DNA of 42,070 nucleotides from Halogranum amylolyticum (GCF_900110465.1 NZ_FODV01000028.1:1-42070); one strand, 5' to 3'. Shown: positions 16,672 through 24,822, counted from the first letter of the stretch. The notes: generated by a model from the sequence alone, not told the origin. A program made the numbers and translations.

Positions 16672-17187
16672 ATGACCATCAGACGAGCGAGCGCAGACGA
16701 CGTCGAAGCCATCCGAGCCGTCGCACGAGCGTCGTGGACGGCCGACTATCCGACGATACTGAGCCGGGAGACGGCCGAGTCGGGCGTCGACGAGTGGTAC
16801 GAGCCGACGCAGTTGCGAGCGGAACTCGATCGACCGGCCACGTGCGTCTTCGTCGCCGAGCGGGGCGACGAGGTGGTCGGGTTCGTCCACGCGCTGTGGA
16901 ACCGCGAGGAGGGAGTGGTGTTCCGCGTCTACGTCCACCCCGACCACCGAGAGACGGGGATCGGCAGCGACCTCGTCGACCGCGTCGGAAGCGAGATGGC
17001 GTCGCGCGATGCGGACCGACTGACGGCGATGGTGCTCGCGGACAACGAGGTCGGCCAGGGGTTCTACGAGAGTCTCGGCTTCGAGCGCGTCGACGAAGGA
17101 GAGACGACCATCGGCGGCGAGTCGTACGGCGAGTACAGCTACCGCCTCGAGATTCCGGACGGAGAGAGCGTCACTTCTGGTGCGTGA
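16672..17187 (+). CDS. GNAT-family N-acetyltransferase
   Basis: 171 residues from ATG 16672 (a GTG at 16657 is an alternative). It transfers an acetyl group from acetyl-CoA to an amine. Motif A is visible as VYVHPDHRETGIGSDLVDRV, with the R/Q-x-x-G-x-G/A loop as RETGIG, and motif B as NEVGQGFYESLGFERV. The N-terminus (IRRASADDVEAIRAVARASW) is typical of the family. Substrate unknown. The gene overlaps the convergent small gene (ending at 17171) by 17 bases. Confidence 0.9.
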   Translation: MTIRRASADDVEAIRAVARASWTADYPTILSRETAESGVDEWYEPTQLRAELDRPATCVFVAERGDEVVGFVHALWNREEGVVFRVYVHPDHRETGIGSDLVDRVGSEMASRDADRLTAMVLADNEVGQGFYESLGFERVDEGETTIGGESYGEYSYRLEIPDGESVTSGA

Positions 17188-17398
17188 AGATGACGGGGCG
17201 GTCGTCGTGGACGGACACACAGAGGTCTAACGACTTACTCAGGTTGAGACTCGTCGCCTCCTCCTTACAGACGACCATGTCGTCGAACGGTTCCTCGCAG
17301 GCGGGACACGCCATCGCGACCGTGTTCTGGTAGGACTTGATCGCGGGGTTCTCCTCTCTGGGCGTCAGCGACGAGACGAGTTCGTCGAAGTTGTCCAT
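17171..17398 (-). CDS. Small zinc-ribbon-like protein (resembles haloarchaeal 'flagella cluster protein')
   Basis: 75 residues. A CPAC pair (MACPACEEPF) with a further Cys in VVCKEEAT and one in DLCVSV may bind zinc. The ending (DDRPVIFTHQK) and overall plan resemble the short haloarchaeal proteins annotated as flagella cluster protein (DUF7385), from memory; no archaellum genes are near, so that label says nothing about its job here. It shares a symmetric A+T-rich promoter with the divergent gene at 17452. Its 3' end overlaps the GNAT gene by 17 bases. Confidence 0.75.
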   Translation of the reverse strand: MDNFDELVSSLTPREENPAIKSYQNTVAMACPACEEPFDDMVVCKEEATSLNLSKSLDLCVSVHDDRPVIFTHQK

Positions 17399-17418
17399 GC
17401 GTCATCGACCCAGTGGCG

Positions 17419-17428
17419 ATTATTAAAC
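17419..17428. promoter_or_regulatory. Bidirectional TATA element, both transcripts leaderless
   Basis: ATTATTAAAC lies about 25-30 bases from the ATG at 17452 on the plus strand and about 21-30 bases from the ATG at 17398 on the minus strand. One A+T block in the 53-base gap therefore appears to serve both genes, each with almost no leader. Confidence 0.55.
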
Positions 17429-17451
17429 ATTGTGACGTGTGTACAGACACC

Positions 17452-17802
17452 ATGAGCGAACAGGGCTGTCCGAACTGCGGCGCGCCGTACAGACGAACCG
17501 CCTCGACGGACGAAGACCTCACCGGTGAGGTGTCGCTCCCGACCGAGACGTACGCGCAAGTCTGCTACCAGACGCGACTGACGAAGGAGAAGTACTTCGG
17601 CTTCACCCTCTACTTCCACCCCGAGACGCTGTACGCCCTCGAGAAACGAGAGGAGAACGCCGACGACGTCGACGGCGAGTGGCGTCGCGTCCGACTGTTC
17701 GCGACGGAGGCGACCGCCGCCGACGAACGCGAGAAACGCGAGCGGGTTCGGGACGTGGAACACCGAGTGCGCGAGGTGCCGTTGTCCGACGGACAACGGT
17801 GA
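17452..17802 (+). CDS. Small haloarchaeal protein with N-terminal CxxC
   Basis: 116 residues from ATG 17452 (a frame opening at 17413 is less likely because the TATA box lies inside it). It starts MSEQGCPNCGAPYRR, a half zinc ribbon. An aromatic stretch follows (YFGFTLYFHPETLYAL), and the C-terminus is highly charged and probably helical (AADEREKRERVRDVEHRVREV). No further Cys pair is seen, apart from one Cys at VCYQT, so metal binding may need a partner. Function unknown. Confidence 0.75.
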   Translation: MSEQGCPNCGAPYRRTASTDEDLTGEVSLPTETYAQVCYQTRLTKEKYFGFTLYFHPETLYALEKREENADDVDGEWRRVRLFATEATAADEREKRERVRDVEHRVREVPLSDGQR

Positions 17803-17856
17803 GTCGGTAGGCGTGTCTGCATCGTAGAGTGTACAGAAGTAATTAAACAATACCGG

Positions 17857-18486
17857 CTACGGTCGGTCCCGGTCGTCGAGGTCGTCTCTCGTGTCGACGT
17901 CACGGTGGACACCCGAGTCGTCGACGGCGAGGCGGGTGACGGTGCTGTCGTCGAACAGTGCGCGGCCGCCTCGGTCGCCGTCGACGGCGGCGAGCGCGTC
18001 GAAGCGCCGGCGGTGGAACACCACGGGGTTGCCGCGCTGTTCCTCGTACGTCGGAACGACGGCGTCCGCGTCCGTCTCGCGGGCGGCGGCGACGAGTCGG
18101 TCGACCGTCTCGACGGTCACGTCGGGCATATCACCGAGCGCGAAGACGGCGTACTCGACGTCCACGGGGAGTGCATCGACGCCCACGGCGACCGACGTGG
18201 ACTGACCGGCGTCGTACCGCGGGTTCGTCACCGTCTCGACCGGGAGTCCCGTCAGCGCCTCGCGCACGCGTTCGGCGTCGTGGCCGAGGACGACGACGAC
18301 CGGATCGACGGCGGCCGCACACACCGTCTCCGTGGCACGACGCACCAGTGGGTCGTCGTCGACGCCGACGAGCAGTTTGTTGCCGCCGTCGAACCGAGAA
18401 CCGACTCCCGCGGCGAGGACGACGGCCGCCACTCTCCCCTGACGTCCGTTTGCATTTGCCTCGTTCGTGTCGTCCGCGTCGACCAT
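17857..18486 (-). CDS. MocA-like molybdopterin nucleotidyltransferase
   Basis: 209 residues of the MobA/MocA NTP-transferase fold. The N-terminal loop AAVVLAAGVGSRFDGGNKLL (residues 20-39) is the nucleotide-binding signature. The Asp of FALGDMPDV binds the metal, and the QRGNPVVFHRRRF block is typical of MocA, which makes molybdopterin cytosine dinucleotide for xanthine-dehydrogenase-family enzymes. That fits the Mo hydroxylase encoded at 25006-29594. A choice between CTP and GTP use cannot be made with certainty. A TATA box (TAATTACTTAAG) lies about 30 bases before ATG 18486, so the transcript is probably leaderless. Confidence 0.85.
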   Translation of the reverse strand: MVDADDTNEANANGRQGRVAAVVLAAGVGSRFDGGNKLLVGVDDDPLVRRATETVCAAAVDPVVVVLGHDAERVREALTGLPVETVTNPRYDAGQSTSVAVGVDALPVDVEYAVFALGDMPDVTVETVDRLVAAARETDADAVVPTYEEQRGNPVVFHRRRFDALAAVDGDRGGRALFDDSTVTRLAVDDSGVHRDVDTRDDLDDRDRP

Positions 18487-18512
18487 CGACGTTCGTGTTA
18501 CCGTTACTCGTG

Positions 18513-18524
18513 TAATTACTTAAG
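18513..18524 (-). promoter_or_regulatory. TATA box of the MocA-like gene
   Basis: The minus strand reads CTTAAGTAATTA 27-38 bases before the ATG at 18486, the expected place for a leaderless haloarchaeal promoter. Confidence 0.55.
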
Positions 18525-18600
18525 TTCACGTGTCGGGCGTGAACCGTCGATCGGGACTCTGGTCATTCGTGCGTGATAATCCAACGCTGAATTTTATACA

Positions 18601-18826
18601 CGTCGCCGACGCGACGGAGAGCCAGGCGAGGAACGCGGAGGTCGTTCTCGCGGTCGTGGGCGACTTCGCGGCGCGAGGCACGACCGTCAGTGGACAGATA
18701 CAGGAGGTCGGCGCCGGCGTGAATCAGCAGACGACCGCCGTCGGCCACGTCTCCTCGGTCGCGGCGGCGGTCGGCGACATCTCTACGGGGATGTCCACAC
18801 AGTTCGGGCAGTTCGATTTGAGTGAC
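18601..18826 (+). pseudogene. Remnant of a halobacterial transducer (methyl-accepting protein) C-terminus
   Basis: Within the 414-base gap 18487-18900 one frame reads like the last 70 residues of a haloarchaeal Htr transducer: an Ala/Val/Gly/Ser heptad pattern (VSGQIQEVGAGVNQQTTAVG, then HVSSVAAAVGDI) closing with FGQFDLSDE. Intact transducers end with the same spacing, as in EEQTASLSEV followed by QFDV. The Glu/Gln-rich methylation helices, HAMP and membrane parts are missing, and charged heptad positions have changed to Gly. The frame then runs on, without a stop, into the antisense of the amidohydrolase 3' end (stop at 18937). It is therefore a decayed fragment and not a working gene. An in-frame start at 18530 exists but gives unrelated sequence. 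Confidence 0.6.
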
Positions 18827-18900
18827 GAGACGACGGGAGGACGGCGGCGAGAGGGAGACGGGGACGAACGAGCGCGAGCCGACGGCGAGTTCGAGTTCGG

Positions 18901-20325
18901 TTATAGGGGGACGCCCTCGTCGAACCGCGGCAGGTAGTCGCGGCCACCCTTCTCGACCTGCAGCTCTCCCTCTTCGACGACGACCTCGCCACCGACGATG
19001 GTGTGCGTCGGGAGGCCCGTCAGCTCCTTTCCGTGGTACGTCGAGTACCGTGGTTCCATCGTGTGATAGAAGTCGTCGTCGACGACCGCGCTCTTCTGGA
19101 GGTCGACGACGACCATGTCGGCGTCGGAGCCCTCGACGAGCGCCCCTTTCCGTGGGTAGAGCCCCCAGCGCTTAGCGTTGTTCTCTGCACAGACCTCGAC
19201 GAGTCGCTCCATGCTGATGCGGTTCTTGTTGACCCCCTCGCTCACCATCACGGGGAGGAAGTACTCGATCCCGTTGTTGTCGCCGGGGATGGCCTCCCAG
19301 ACGTCACCGTGTTTACCTTTCTCCTTCTCCTTGAACTCGATCTTGTGCGGGCAGTGGTCCGTCCCGAGGTAGTCGACGACGCCCGTCCGAAGCCCCTCCC
19401 AGAGCCGTTTCTTGCTCGCCTCGCCGCGCAGCGGCGGTGAGATCTTCCCCCAGACGCCGAGCTCTTCGTCGTGTTTCGTGTGGCTGAGGAACGCCGGCAG
19501 CGTCTCGGCGTGGATGTTGACACCTTTGTCCTGGTAGCGTTCGCAGATGTCGACACCCTCGCCCGTGCTCATGTGGACGATGTAGGCGCGCGAGTCGGTG
19601 AACTCCGTCAACTGGGCGATCTGTTCGACCTGCATCGCCTCGCAGATGTTCGGTGCGCTCTCGCACCAGGCGAGCAGGTCGTTGCGGTCCTCCGCTTGGA
19701 GTTCCTTCCGGCGCTCGATGGCGAGATCCTCGTTCTCGGCGTGGAACATGACGACGCCGTTGGGGATCTCGGCCACCTGCTTCAGCACCTTGTACGTCCG
19801 GCCCGCGTCGGAGTGGTCGATTCCCAACTCCGGTGAGGCGTGCTTGTACCAGTTGAAGAACACCTTGTACGAGCGGATCCCCTCCTCGGCGAGTCCCTCG
19901 ATCTCCTCGACGTGGTGGTCCTGGTGGACGATGGCGTGGTACGCGAAGTCGATGTAGGAGTTCGCCGCGCCGACCTCGCGGAAGAACTCCATGTCGGGGA
20001 GGTACGGGTCGCGCTGCAGCAGGAAGTTGACGACGGTGGTGACGCCGCCGTGGACCGCTCCGCGCGTCTCCGTCTCGAAGTCGTGGGCGAGTCCCTCGTG
20101 GTAGTCCTCGAACTCGTAGCGGGACAACCCCCAGTGAACGTGGGGGTCGATGAAGCCGGGGACGAGGTAGTTGCCTTCGGCGTCGATCTCCTCGTTGGCG
20201 TCCGGGAGGTTCGACCCGACGGCGACGATCTTCCCGTCACGAGCGGCGACGCCGCCGTGGATAGTGCCCGACGGCGTGACTACTTTAGCGTTGACTACGC
20301 GGAGGTCCGCGGTGGTTGCTGACAT
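18901..20325 (-). CDS. Dihydropyrimidinase-type cyclic amidohydrolase
   Basis: 474 residues. It hydrolyses a cyclic amide such as dihydropyrimidine, hydantoin, dihydroorotate or allantoin. The binuclear centre is complete: PHVHW (His62, His64), the carboxylated Lys154 in SYKVFFN, the His of MFHAEN, the His of VHMSTGEG and the Asp of GTDHCPH. The length and the extended C-terminus (HTIVGGEVVVEEG) match D-hydantoinase/dihydropyrimidinase more than bacterial dihydroorotase. Nearby NCS2 permeases and a Mo hydroxylase favour a catabolic role on a nucleobase-derived ring. TATA (ATAGCTATAAG) lies 28-38 bases upstream, and a perfect dyad covers the start codon. Confidence 0.88.
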   Translation of the reverse strand: MSATTADLRVVNAKVVTPSGTIHGGVAARDGKIVAVGSNLPDANEEIDAEGNYLVPGFIDPHVHWGLSRYEFEDYHEGLAHDFETETRGAVHGGVTTVVNFLLQRDPYLPDMEFFREVGAANSYIDFAYHAIVHQDHHVEEIEGLAEEGIRSYKVFFNWYKHASPELGIDHSDAGRTYKVLKQVAEIPNGVVMFHAENEDLAIERRKELQAEDRNDLLAWCESAPNICEAMQVEQIAQLTEFTDSRAYIVHMSTGEGVDICERYQDKGVNIHAETLPAFLSHTKHDEELGVWGKISPPLRGEASKKRLWEGLRTGVVDYLGTDHCPHKIEFKEKEKGKHGDVWEAIPGDNNGIEYFLPVMVSEGVNKNRISMERLVEVCAENNAKRWGLYPRKGALVEGSDADMVVVDLQKSAVVDDDFYHTMEPRYSTYHGKELTGLPTHTIVGGEVVVEEGELQVEKGGRDYLPRFDEGVPL

Positions 20326-20335
20326 ATCGTATGTC
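20321..20335. promoter_or_regulatory. Dyad over the start of the dihydropyrimidinase gene
   Basis: GACATA-TCG-TATGTC is a perfect 6-3-6 palindrome. It includes the ATG at 20325 and the predicted leaderless transcription start. The TATA box is at 20353-20363. A repressor bound here would block initiation. Confidence 0.5.
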
Positions 20336-20421
20336 GAATCTTGGCACCGGAACTTATAGCTATGCCTTCGGGGGGTCAGCCGAGAGACAGTTGCCGGCGT
20401 CGTCGACGGTCGGGATACGGG

Positions 20422-20838
20422 TCAGCGGTCGGTCGACCCGCCCTGCTGCGCCAGAAGCGGTTCGAGTGCCCGTTTGAGCGGGTCCACGGAGTGGGGATAG
20501 ACGACGAGCGGTTTCGCTCGACCGACGACGCGGATGCGGACGCGGTTGCGCTTACGGTACGTGAGAGCGAGGCTGGCGACGCCGACGACGGCGAACGCCA
20601 GACCGAACAGCGCGTCGAACTGCAGCGAGTAGAGACCGTAGCCGACGATGACGAGGCCGAGGATGGCGACGAACCAGTCGACGTCCTCGAACGTCACCTC
20701 CTCGATGTCGTCGGCTGCGACCCGGTACTGCTCGTCGGTGGCGACGACGAGCGCCGACGAGGTGACGCCGACCCACCCTCCACGGCGGAGGTCGGTCGTG
20801 AACTCGAAGCGGTCGTCGTCGGGCGACGTCCCTGTCAT
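20422..20838 (-). CDS. Haloarchaeal membrane protein, PH-like plus two helices
   Basis: 138 residues. The N-terminal half has short beta strands (FEFTTDLRRGGWVGVTSSALVV, ATDEQYRVAADDIEEVTFEDV) like a bacterial PH or GRAM-type domain. Two membrane helices follow (about residues 54-90, FVAILGLVIVGYGLYSLQF and ALFGLAFAVVGVASLAL), then a basic strand and helix (RIRVVGRAKPLVVYPHSVDPLK). Function unknown. It lies between the dihydropyrimidinase and NCS2 genes in the same direction, but the 309-base repeat-filled gap before it argues for a separate transcript. Confidence 0.7.
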   Translation of the reverse strand: MTGTSPDDDRFEFTTDLRRGGWVGVTSSALVVATDEQYRVAADDIEEVTFEDVDWFVAILGLVIVGYGLYSLQFDALFGLAFAVVGVASLALTYRKRNRVRIRVVGRAKPLVVYPHSVDPLKRALEPLLAQQGGSTDR

Positions 20839-20895
20839 CGTCTCTCACATCCGAGAGGGAGGGTCGTCACTGTTTCGGTAAATCTGACGGAGCGA

Positions 20896-21107
20896 CGTCC
20901 GCTCCTGCGCGTCTCGGCGCGCAGGACGCGGCAGTCGTGGAGTGAATCGACCCCACGGCACCCGCCAGCGCGTATCTCGTCGCGCGCAACGTGGAAGCCG
21001 TTGGGGTGAGGGCGACCCCACGGCACCTGCCAGCGCGTATCTCGGCGTGCACAACGCAGAAGCCGTGGGGGTGAGAACGATTCCACGGCACCTGCCGGCG
21101 CGCGGGA
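20896..21107. repeat. 65-bp tandem repeat, about 3.3 copies
   Basis: Two good copies (20950-21014 and 21015-21079) with period 65 are flanked by a diverged copy (about 20896-20949) and a partial one (21080-21107). Each full unit starts with CCCCACGGC and ends near GCCGTGGGG, so one unit can fold into a hairpin. The period is not a multiple of three and no acidic protein frame crosses it, so it is not coding. It fills most of the 309-base gap 20839-21147 between the end of the NCS2 permease gene and the next gene on the same strand. Confidence 0.8.
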
Positions 21108-21147
21108 ACAGTCGCTCGATGGGCGGCGATGAAGAGAAGAGAGCAAT

Positions 21148-22746
21148 TCAGTCCGCGCGAGACGGTGGCACGTCTTCGTCTTTCCCGCCGAGGCGCTGCC
21201 AGAACGGGACGAAGTCCGAGTCGTCTTCGGTCATCTGTTCCCACTCGACCAGTCCGCGCTCCTCGCGGGAGCCTTCGATGGTGTTGTCGAGGAAGAAGGC
21301 GATGAGGCCGCCGACGGCCATCCCCGTCGACCCGATGACGAAGATGGTGTTGGCGACGACGGTCGTCCCGAGGATGCCGCCGAGGACGGCGACGCCGGCG
21401 AGTCCCTCCTGGAACGCCGAGGCCGACCCGACCTGCCCCATGTACGCCGGAATCGCCAACCCCGCGAACAGCGCGAAGCCGACGATGAACACGTTGCGGT
21501 TGGAGTCGAGGTCGATGAACTTCAGGTTCGACAGGCCGACGGCGGTGATCTGTCCGAACATGACGATGTAGAGCCCGCCGACGATGGGGGCCGGGATCGT
21601 CGCGAACAGTTGGCCGATGGGGCCGATGAAGCCGACGACGATCATGACGAGCGCGCCGATCTGGACGACGTATCGGGAGGCGACGCCCGTGATGCCGATC
21701 GCGCCGACGTTCTCCGTGTAGGAGGTTGACCCGTTGCCCGTCCCCATGACGCCCGCGAAGGTGTTGCCGAGACCCTCCATCCCGATACCGTGATCGATGC
21801 GACGGCTGGACGGCGCACCGCGCCCGGCCATCCGAGCGACCGAGTGGTAGTCACCGAACGACTCGATGGAGGAGGCGAGCATCCCGGCGATCATCCCGAT
21901 GATGAACGCGGGGGTGAACTGCGGCATCCCCCACTGGAACGGGTAGATGGGCTGGACGACGCTGGCCGCCGCAACCGAACTGAAGTCGACGTAGCTCACG
22001 GTCCCGGGAGCGTAGAAGCCGGTGACGGACATGACCGCCGCGAACCCCCAGGCGACGACGATGCCGATGAGCACCGGAAACAGCCGGAACAGGCGGTGGT
22101 ACTTGTCGAGGTACTGCGAGAACAGGATGATGGACACAAGCGTAATACCAAGAAGCCACCAGTTCTGTCCCGTCCCGTCCGCCCCGAAGTTCGGATTCGT
22201 GATCTGCGGAACGTTGAACAGTGCGAGGCCAATGAGCGCGATGACGGGCGCGATGACGATCGGACCCATGTAGCGCTTCAGTTTCCCCATGACGCCGAAG
22301 TAGCCGATGAGCACCTCGACGAGACCAGCGACGATGACGGCCCCCTGTAGTTCGAGGAGTGAGGCCCGCCAGAGCGGTTGGGCGGGGTTCGACGCCGCGA
22401 CGACGCCGATGATGGCGAGCGCCGGTGCGAGCATCGAGAACGTCCCGCCCTGGACGATCGGGTAGCGGTTGCCGATGGTGGTCTGTGCGAGCGTCGCGAT
22501 ACCGGAGACGACGAAGAACGTCCCGATGAGACGACCAATCTCGCCGGGAGCGGCCTCGAACATCCCCATCGCCCCCGCCAGCGCCAGCGGGATGGCGACG
22601 GTCGCGCCGATCATCGTCAGATAGTGCTGGAAGCCGAGGAACACCGACTCGAGCAGCGGTGGTTTCTCGTCGATTCCGTACTCGATGAAGCTGGACTCCT
22701 CGGGCCCGCCGGGGTTCCCCTCGGGGCCGACAGTGTCGTCGCTCAT
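21148..22746 (-). CDS. NCS2 nucleobase:cation symporter (xanthine/uracil permease family)
   Basis: 532 residues with about 12-14 membrane segments. It imports purine or pyrimidine bases with a proton or sodium ion. The family features are visible: GFQHYLTMIGATVAIPLAL near the N-terminus, QGGTFSML in the next segment, SSIESFGDYHSVAR (the Glu-containing substrate motif) and the NCS2 signature ENVGAIGITGVASRYVV. Which base it carries cannot be read. It is divergent from the CocE-type hydrolase at 22933 with a 186-base region that holds candidate operators, and belongs to the heterocycle island. Confidence 0.92.
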   Translation of the reverse strand: MSDDTVGPEGNPGGPEESSFIEYGIDEKPPLLESVFLGFQHYLTMIGATVAIPLALAGAMGMFEAAPGEIGRLIGTFFVVSGIATLAQTTIGNRYPIVQGGTFSMLAPALAIIGVVAASNPAQPLWRASLLELQGAVIVAGLVEVLIGYFGVMGKLKRYMGPIVIAPVIALIGLALFNVPQITNPNFGADGTGQNWWLLGITLVSIILFSQYLDKYHRLFRLFPVLIGIVVAWGFAAVMSVTGFYAPGTVSYVDFSSVAAASVVQPIYPFQWGMPQFTPAFIIGMIAGMLASSIESFGDYHSVARMAGRGAPSSRRIDHGIGMEGLGNTFAGVMGTGNGSTSYTENVGAIGITGVASRYVVQIGALVMIVVGFIGPIGQLFATIPAPIVGGLYIVMFGQITAVGLSNLKFIDLDSNRNVFIVGFALFAGLAIPAYMGQVGSASAFQEGLAGVAVLGGILGTTVVANTIFVIGSTGMAVGGLIAFFLDNTIEGSREERGLVEWEQMTEDDSDFVPFWQRLGGKDEDVPPSRAD

Positions 22747-22825
22747 CTGTTAACTCCTATTTGGTCTCCGTACATTCTCGAATTCTGTTGTGTGTCGGAT
22801 GATGGCATGGGTCTACCAGGGAATG

Positions 22826-22910
22826 TGCTTGAAGCATTAGCATAAATCTACCGCAATTTTTACTCGAACCGTCAGCTGAAACGCAGCACGTGGGGTGCAA
22901 ACGTTTTTCA
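22826..22910. promoter_or_regulatory. Divergent control region with two operator-like dyads
   Basis: The minus strand has a TATA (GATTTATG, 22841-22848) for the NCS2 gene, followed directly by TGCTTCAAGCA (22826-22836). Read together, TTTATGCTAATGCTTC matches the TTTATGCGAACGTTTC before the MDR gene at 35719 in 13 of 16 bases. The plus strand has a TATA-like CAATTTTTAC (22854-22863) for the hydrolase and, downstream, TGCAAA-CGT-TTTTCA (22896-22910), a 6-3-6 dyad with five of six pairs. Confidence 0.45.
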
Positions 22911-22932
22911 GGGTGGTCGGAGTGCGGAGGGT

Positions 22933-24822
22933 ATGGGTGCAGAACCGAGCTACGGCGTTCACGCCGAGCTGGACGTGATGGTAGAGATGCGAGACGGCGT
23001 CCGTCTCGCGACGGACGTCTATCGACCGACCGATCCGTCGACCGGCGAACCGGTCGAGGAGCCGCTCCCGGTCCTGTTGGACCGCACGCCGTACGGCAAA
23101 CGCGGGCGGATGGAGCGACACGGGGAGTGGTTCGCGAAGCGCGGTTACGTCGTCGCGATCCAGGACTGCCGCGGCCGCTTCAACTCCGAGGGCGACTACT
23201 ACATCTTCGTGAACGAGGCCGAGGACGGACACGACACCGTCGAGTGGCTGGCCGAACAGGAGTACTGCGACGGGCAGGTCGGTACCATCGGCACCTCCTA
23301 CGGCGCGTGGGTCCAGAGCGCGCTCGCGACGCAGAACCCGCCGCATTTGGCAGCGATGTTCGTCAACCAGGGGGCGGCCAACGGCCGGAAGGCCACGTTC
23401 CGCCACAACGGGACGTTCGAACTCCGGTGGCTCTGCTGGGCGCTCACGCTCGGTGGCGGCTTCGCGAAGCGCGCACTCGACGACCCCGACGTACAGCAGC
23501 TGCTCGCCAACGTCGACGTTCGAGACGTGCTCGCCGACAGCCCCGTCCTCCCCGGACAGTCACCGCTGCGACACATCCCCGACTACGAGGAGTGGACGTT
23601 CGACATCATGACCAAGGGAGATGCGGACGACGAACTCTGGCAGTCGCCGGGCGTCAACTTCGAGGCGCACTACGACGAGAGCGCCGACGTCCCCACCGTC
23701 TACTCAGGCGCGTGGTACGACTCCTACACGAAGGCCACCTGCGACAACTTCGAGGCGTTCGCCTCGAGGAGCGAGAGCGACCAGTTCCTCCTCATGGGTC
23801 CGTGGACTCACGGTTGGAACACCTACCCGCTGCCCTCGTGGAACAAGTCCTACTCCGGCGAACTGGAGTTCGGCGACGACTGTCTGATGGACTACCAGCA
23901 GACCCGACTGGACTTCTTCGACCACTACCTGAAGGGGAGAGACAGCTGGAGCGACCAGCCGACCGTCCAGTACTTCGAGATGGGTCACGGCGACGGCCAC
24001 GCCGCCCGCGACGGACGACTGTTCCACGGCGGCGAGTGGACCAGCGCCGACGAGTGGCCCCCCGCCGACACGGAGTCCACGAACTACTACGTCCACGGCG
24101 ACGGGACGCTCTCGACCGAAGAGCCAGCAGCGGACGGCGGGTCGACGAGCTACGAGTTCGACCCGAAGGACCCGGTTCCGACGCTCGGCGGCAACTGCTC
24201 GTCGTACATCACCTACGAACCGCGCGAGGAGAACATCCTCGAGTACCCGCTCGCCAACCGGAATCTGCAGGACATCACCGGCCGCGGCGGCTACGACCAA
24301 CGGACGCGACCGGACACCTTCGGCGCGGAGGCCCCGTACGGACCGCTCGAACAGCGCGACGACGTGCTCGTCTACCGGACGGAACCGCTGGAGGAGGATC
24401 TGGTCATCACCGGCCCTATTCGAGTCAGCGTGTTCGGGTCGACCGACGCCGCCGACACCGACTTCACGGCCAAACTGATCGACGAGTATCCGCCGTCGAC
24501 GGAGTTCCCCAACGGGTTCGCGCTGAACCTCTGTGACTCCGTCTGTCGCGCGCGCTACCGCGGCTACCGCGACCACGAGGACTTCGTCGACCCCGGCGAG
24601 GTCTACGAGTACTACATGGAGCCGTACCCGACGGCGAACGTGTTCAAGGCGGGCCACCGCATCCGGCTGGACATCTCCTCGTCGAACTTCCCACGGTACG
24701 ACGTCAACCACAACACCGGTGGACCGCTCTACGGCGACCGCGAGTACGTCGTCGCGACCAACACGGTCCACCACGACGCTGCCCACCCGACGCGTATCGA
24801 ACTGCCCGTCCAGCGTCGCTGA
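22933..24822 (+). CDS. CocE/NonD-family hydrolase
   Basis: 629 residues. It is an alpha/beta hydrolase of the X-Pro dipeptidyl-peptidase/cocaine esterase family, cleaving esters or amides. The nucleophile is Ser122 in GTSYGAW. The catalytic Asp probably lies in the GAWYDSYT segment and the His in GPWTHGWN. The second half (from about residue 400) is the jelly-roll C-terminal domain typical of the family (TGPIRVSVFGSTDAADTDFT, HRIRLDISSSNFPRYD). No signal peptide, so it is cytoplasmic. It starts at ATG 22933 after AGTGCGGAGGG. It is divergent from the NCS2 gene and upstream of the Mo-hydroxylase FAD subunit. A role on an acyl or amide intermediate of the island is inference. Confidence 0.9.
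   Translation: MGAEPSYGVHAELDVMVEMRDGVRLATDVYRPTDPSTGEPVEEPLPVLLDRTPYGKRGRMERHGEWFAKRGYVVAIQDCRGRFNSEGDYYIFVNEAEDGHDTVEWLAEQEYCDGQVGTIGTSYGAWVQSALATQNPPHLAAMFVNQGAANGRKATFRHNGTFELRWLCWALTLGGGFAKRALDDPDVQQLLANVDVRDVLADSPVLPGQSPLRHIPDYEEWTFDIMTKGDADDELWQSPGVNFEAHYDESADVPTVYSGAWYDSYTKATCDNFEAFASRSESDQFLLMGPWTHGWNTYPLPSWNKSYSGELEFGDDCLMDYQQTRLDFFDHYLKGRDSWSDQPTVQYFEMGHGDGHAARDGRLFHGGEWTSADEWPPADTESTNYYVHGDGTLSTEEPAADGGSTSYEFDPKDPVPTLGGNCSSYITYEPREENILEYPLANRNLQDITGRGGYDQRTRPDTFGAEAPYGPLEQRDDVLVYRTEPLEEDLVITGPIRVSVFGSTDAADTDFTAKLIDEYPPSTEFPNGFALNLCDSVCRARYRGYRDHEDFVDPGEVYEYYMEPYPTANVFKAGHRIRLDISSSNFPRYDVNHNTGGPLYGDREYVVATNTVHHDAAHPTRIELPVQRR

Noticed and set aside
16270..17220. A 316-codon minus-strand open frame over the tRNA and GNAT gene
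   Set aside because: It is antisense to a clear GNAT gene and runs through the tRNA-Glu; composition is not that of a haloarchaeal protein.
17838..17847. A promoter (TAATTAAAC) between 17802 and 17857
   Set aside because: It lies between the ends of two convergent genes with nothing to transcribe on either side.
18530..18937. A working 135-residue gene
   Set aside because: Its first 25 codons match nothing expected, the middle is a transducer tail, and the end is antisense to the neighbouring gene, so a remnant is more likely.
20896..21107. CRISPR array
   Set aside because: The whole 65-base unit is repeated with no unique spacers, and no cas gene is near.
20845..21244. Minus-strand open frames with repeated peptide pieces over the tandem repeat
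   Set aside because: The 65-base period changes frame each unit and the products are Arg/Pro-rich, so the frames are by-products of the repeat.
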